NCBI RefSeq assembly: GCF_002019665.1
Contig: NZ_KV917375.1
Span: 2,237,175 to 2,301,174, forward strand
Length of the DNA: 64,000 bases
Direction: 5' to 3'
Origin: Sutcliffiella halmapala
GTDB taxonomy: Bacteria; Bacillota; Bacilli; Bacillales; Bacillaceae_I
A program made the position numbers and the translations under genes. This document shows positions 62,811 to 64,000 of this stretch, piece after piece. The notes beneath the pieces were generated by a model. That model saw only the letters and a list, made by a program, of their open reading frames with translations. It was not told the origin of the DNA and did no database searches. Position 1 is the stretch's first letter, and each line of letters begins with the position of its first letter.

Positions 62811-62839
62811 CATTTTAATACAGAGATGGGGAATTACAT

Positions 62840-63880
62840 TTGATTAAACTAGAAAATATCTCAAAAAGCTTTATCTCAAAAAAATCCAAAATTGATGCTT
62901 TGACCAATGTCTCTTTAGAAGTTAAACGAGGTGAGATTTTTGGTGTAATTGGTTATAGTGGTGCAGGAAAAAGTACACTGATTAGATGTGTGAATTTATT
63001 AGAAAAACCGACAAATGGTAAGGTCTATGTAGATAATATAGAGTTAACCACTCTTTCTTCAAGAAAATTATTAGCTTCACGCAGAAAAATCGGTATGATT
63101 TTCCAAGGCTTCAACCTACTTAAAACGGCAACAGTATTTGAAAATATTGCAATACCACTTCGTCTAACAGGTGTTTCAAAAAAAGAAATCAATGCTCGAG
63201 TAGACAAGTATTTAGATATTGTTGGTATTTTAGATAAAAAGGATGCTTATCCAAGTCAATTATCGGGTGGACAAAAGCAGCGTGTCGCTATTGCTCGTGC
63301 ACTTTCTAATGAACCGAGTGTTTTGCTAAGCGATGAGGCGACAAGTGCACTCGATCCCGATACAACAGAAGCAATATTAGATTTATTATTAAAAATTAAC
63401 AAAGAACTTGGTATAACGATTTTGCTAATTACGCATGAAATGCAAGTCATTCAACGAATATGTGATCGAGTAGCCGTAATGGAAAAAGGTGAAATAGTTG
63501 AGCAAGGTTTAACGAAAGATGTGTTTACTTCACCTAAACATCCAACAACCCAAAAATTCGTCAATAGTATTTTCAATCATAATTTAACTCCAGAGCTGCT
63601 GCAATCACTTGGAGGAACTGGTGAAATTGTGTCATTAAAGTTCCTTGGTCATTCATCTAAAGAACCAGCATTGGCTTTAGTAAGCAAGAAGTTTGATGTT
63701 TACCCGAATATATTATCTGGTAATATCACGCAACTAAAAGAAGAGCCATTTGGAAGCTTACTTGTTCATATTAAGGGCGAGCATGCAGAAGTACAAAAAG
63801 CCATTCAATATTTAAAAGAACAACATGTTCAAGTAGAGGGGGCGAGTAACCATGTTAACAGCAATAAGCGAATTTCATAA
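62840..63880 (+). CDS. metN: Methionine ABC transporter ATP-binding protein
   Basis: 346 residues: Walker A GYSGAGKST, signature LSGGQKQRVAIARAL, and Walker B VLLSDEATSALD, with Asp-Glu intact. The C-terminal NIL domain (about 265-340, ALALVSKKFDVYPNILSG, SLLVHIKGEHAEV) is the methionine-sensing regulatory part of MetN. TTG start with GATGGGG 8 nt upstream. Confidence 0.93.
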   Translation: MIKLENISKSFISKKSKIDALTNVSLEVKRGEIFGVIGYSGAGKSTLIRCVNLLEKPTNGKVYVDNIELTTLSSRKLLASRRKIGMIFQGFNLLKTATVFENIAIPLRLTGVSKKEINARVDKYLDIVGILDKKDAYPSQLSGGQKQRVAIARALSNEPSVLLSDEATSALDPDTTEAILDLLLKINKELGITILLITHEMQVIQRICDRVAVMEKGEIVEQGLTKDVFTSPKHPTTQKFVNSIFNHNLTPELLQSLGGTGEIVSLKFLGHSSKEPALALVSKKFDVYPNILSGNITQLKEEPFGSLLVHIKGEHAEVQKAIQYLKEQHVQVEGASNHVNSNKRIS

Positions 63881-64000
63881 CGATTGGGGCGATGCTGTTT
63901 GGAAAGCAATCTTAGAAACTCTCCAAATGGTAGGAATCGCTCTTTCCATATCCGTGCTTATAGGATTACCACTCGGGATTTTATTAGTTCTAACTCGACC
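63852..64000 (+). CDS. metI: Methionine ABC transporter permease, cut by the right edge
   Basis: The first 49 residues of a membrane protein, open to the window end. WKAILETLQMVGIALSISVL and IGLPLGILLVLTR match the N-terminus of MetI permeases. The ATG at 63852 overlaps metN by 29 nt and has AGGGGGCG 6 nt upstream. It completes the MetQNI system. Confidence 0.88.
   Translation, partial: MLTAISEFHNDWGDAVWKAILETLQMVGIALSISVLIGLPLGILLVLTR

Noticed and set aside
1-64000. CRISPR arrays, tRNA or rRNA genes, prophage or transposase genes, toxin-antitoxin or defence islands
   Set aside because: I saw no regular direct-repeat arrays, no cloverleaf with a CCA end, and no transposase, integrase or nuclease-defence genes.

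Overview
The window is chromosomal DNA from a low-GC, endospore-forming Firmicute of the Bacillaceae/Caryophanaceae type. Evidence is the strong GGAGG ribosome binding sites, frequent TTG/GTG starts, a CotX spore coat protein, a YhcN-type spore lipoprotein, a LysM/SleB-type wall hydrolase, RsbR-like, XpaC-YaaN, YkvS and YusW homologues, and sigma-W-, sigma-B- and S-box-type control signals. I cannot fix genus or species. There is no rRNA, tRNA, CRISPR array, prophage or insertion sequence with a transposase. Most genes are chromosomal housekeeping or stress genes.

Layout. 1-9.3 kb: a MoxR ATPase/VWA pair (cut by the left edge), a PAP2 phosphatase, a YusW-like lipoprotein, an MFS transporter, a GabD-type aldehyde dehydrogenase, and xpaC-yaaN behind a perfect sigma-W-type promoter. 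9.5-20.3 kb: spore and envelope genes (YhcN-like, SleB-like); a three-gene ECF sigma / PadR-like / SEDS membrane protein operon with an apparent autoregulatory promoter; a PQQ-type sugar dehydrogenase lipoprotein with a sigma-B-type promoter beside an RsbR-like PAS-STAS protein; a phospholipase-D-type enzyme. 20-46 kb: mixed housekeeping genes, namely hemolysin III, an AI-2E-family permease, an ABC-F ATPase with a degenerate second nucleotide site, a cupredoxin, acetaldehyde dehydrogenase plus DUF779, RecQ, MsrA, an NrnB-type nuclease, transporters, threonine aldolase, an acyl-CoA synthetase, an MMPL protein, CotX, and a Gfo/Idh oxidoreductase preceded by a structured, terminator-ended leader RNA.

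46.6-60.1 kb: an M20 peptidase, then a complete nine-gene arginine operon, argC-argJ-argB-argD-carA-carB-argF-argG-argH, all in one direction. Two ARG boxes overlap its promoter. ArgJ recycles the acetyl group, CarAB supplies carbamoyl phosphate to ArgF, and ArgG and ArgH complete arginine, so glutamate-to-arginine synthesis is encoded in about 12.2 kb. 60.2-64 kb: a SAM (S-box) riboswitch with a readable aptamer / antiterminator / terminator switch, followed by an iron-type alcohol dehydrogenase and the methionine ABC transporter metQ-metN-metI; metI is cut by the right edge.

A family of short GC-rich inverted-repeat elements is scattered between genes. There are three near-full copies of about 125-140 bp and at least four internally deleted or eroded copies. 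The most original items for follow-up are the ECF-PadR-SEDS operon, the 130-nt structured leader at 46.3-46.45 kb, and the repeat family, including a copy inside the riboswitch-controlled leader.
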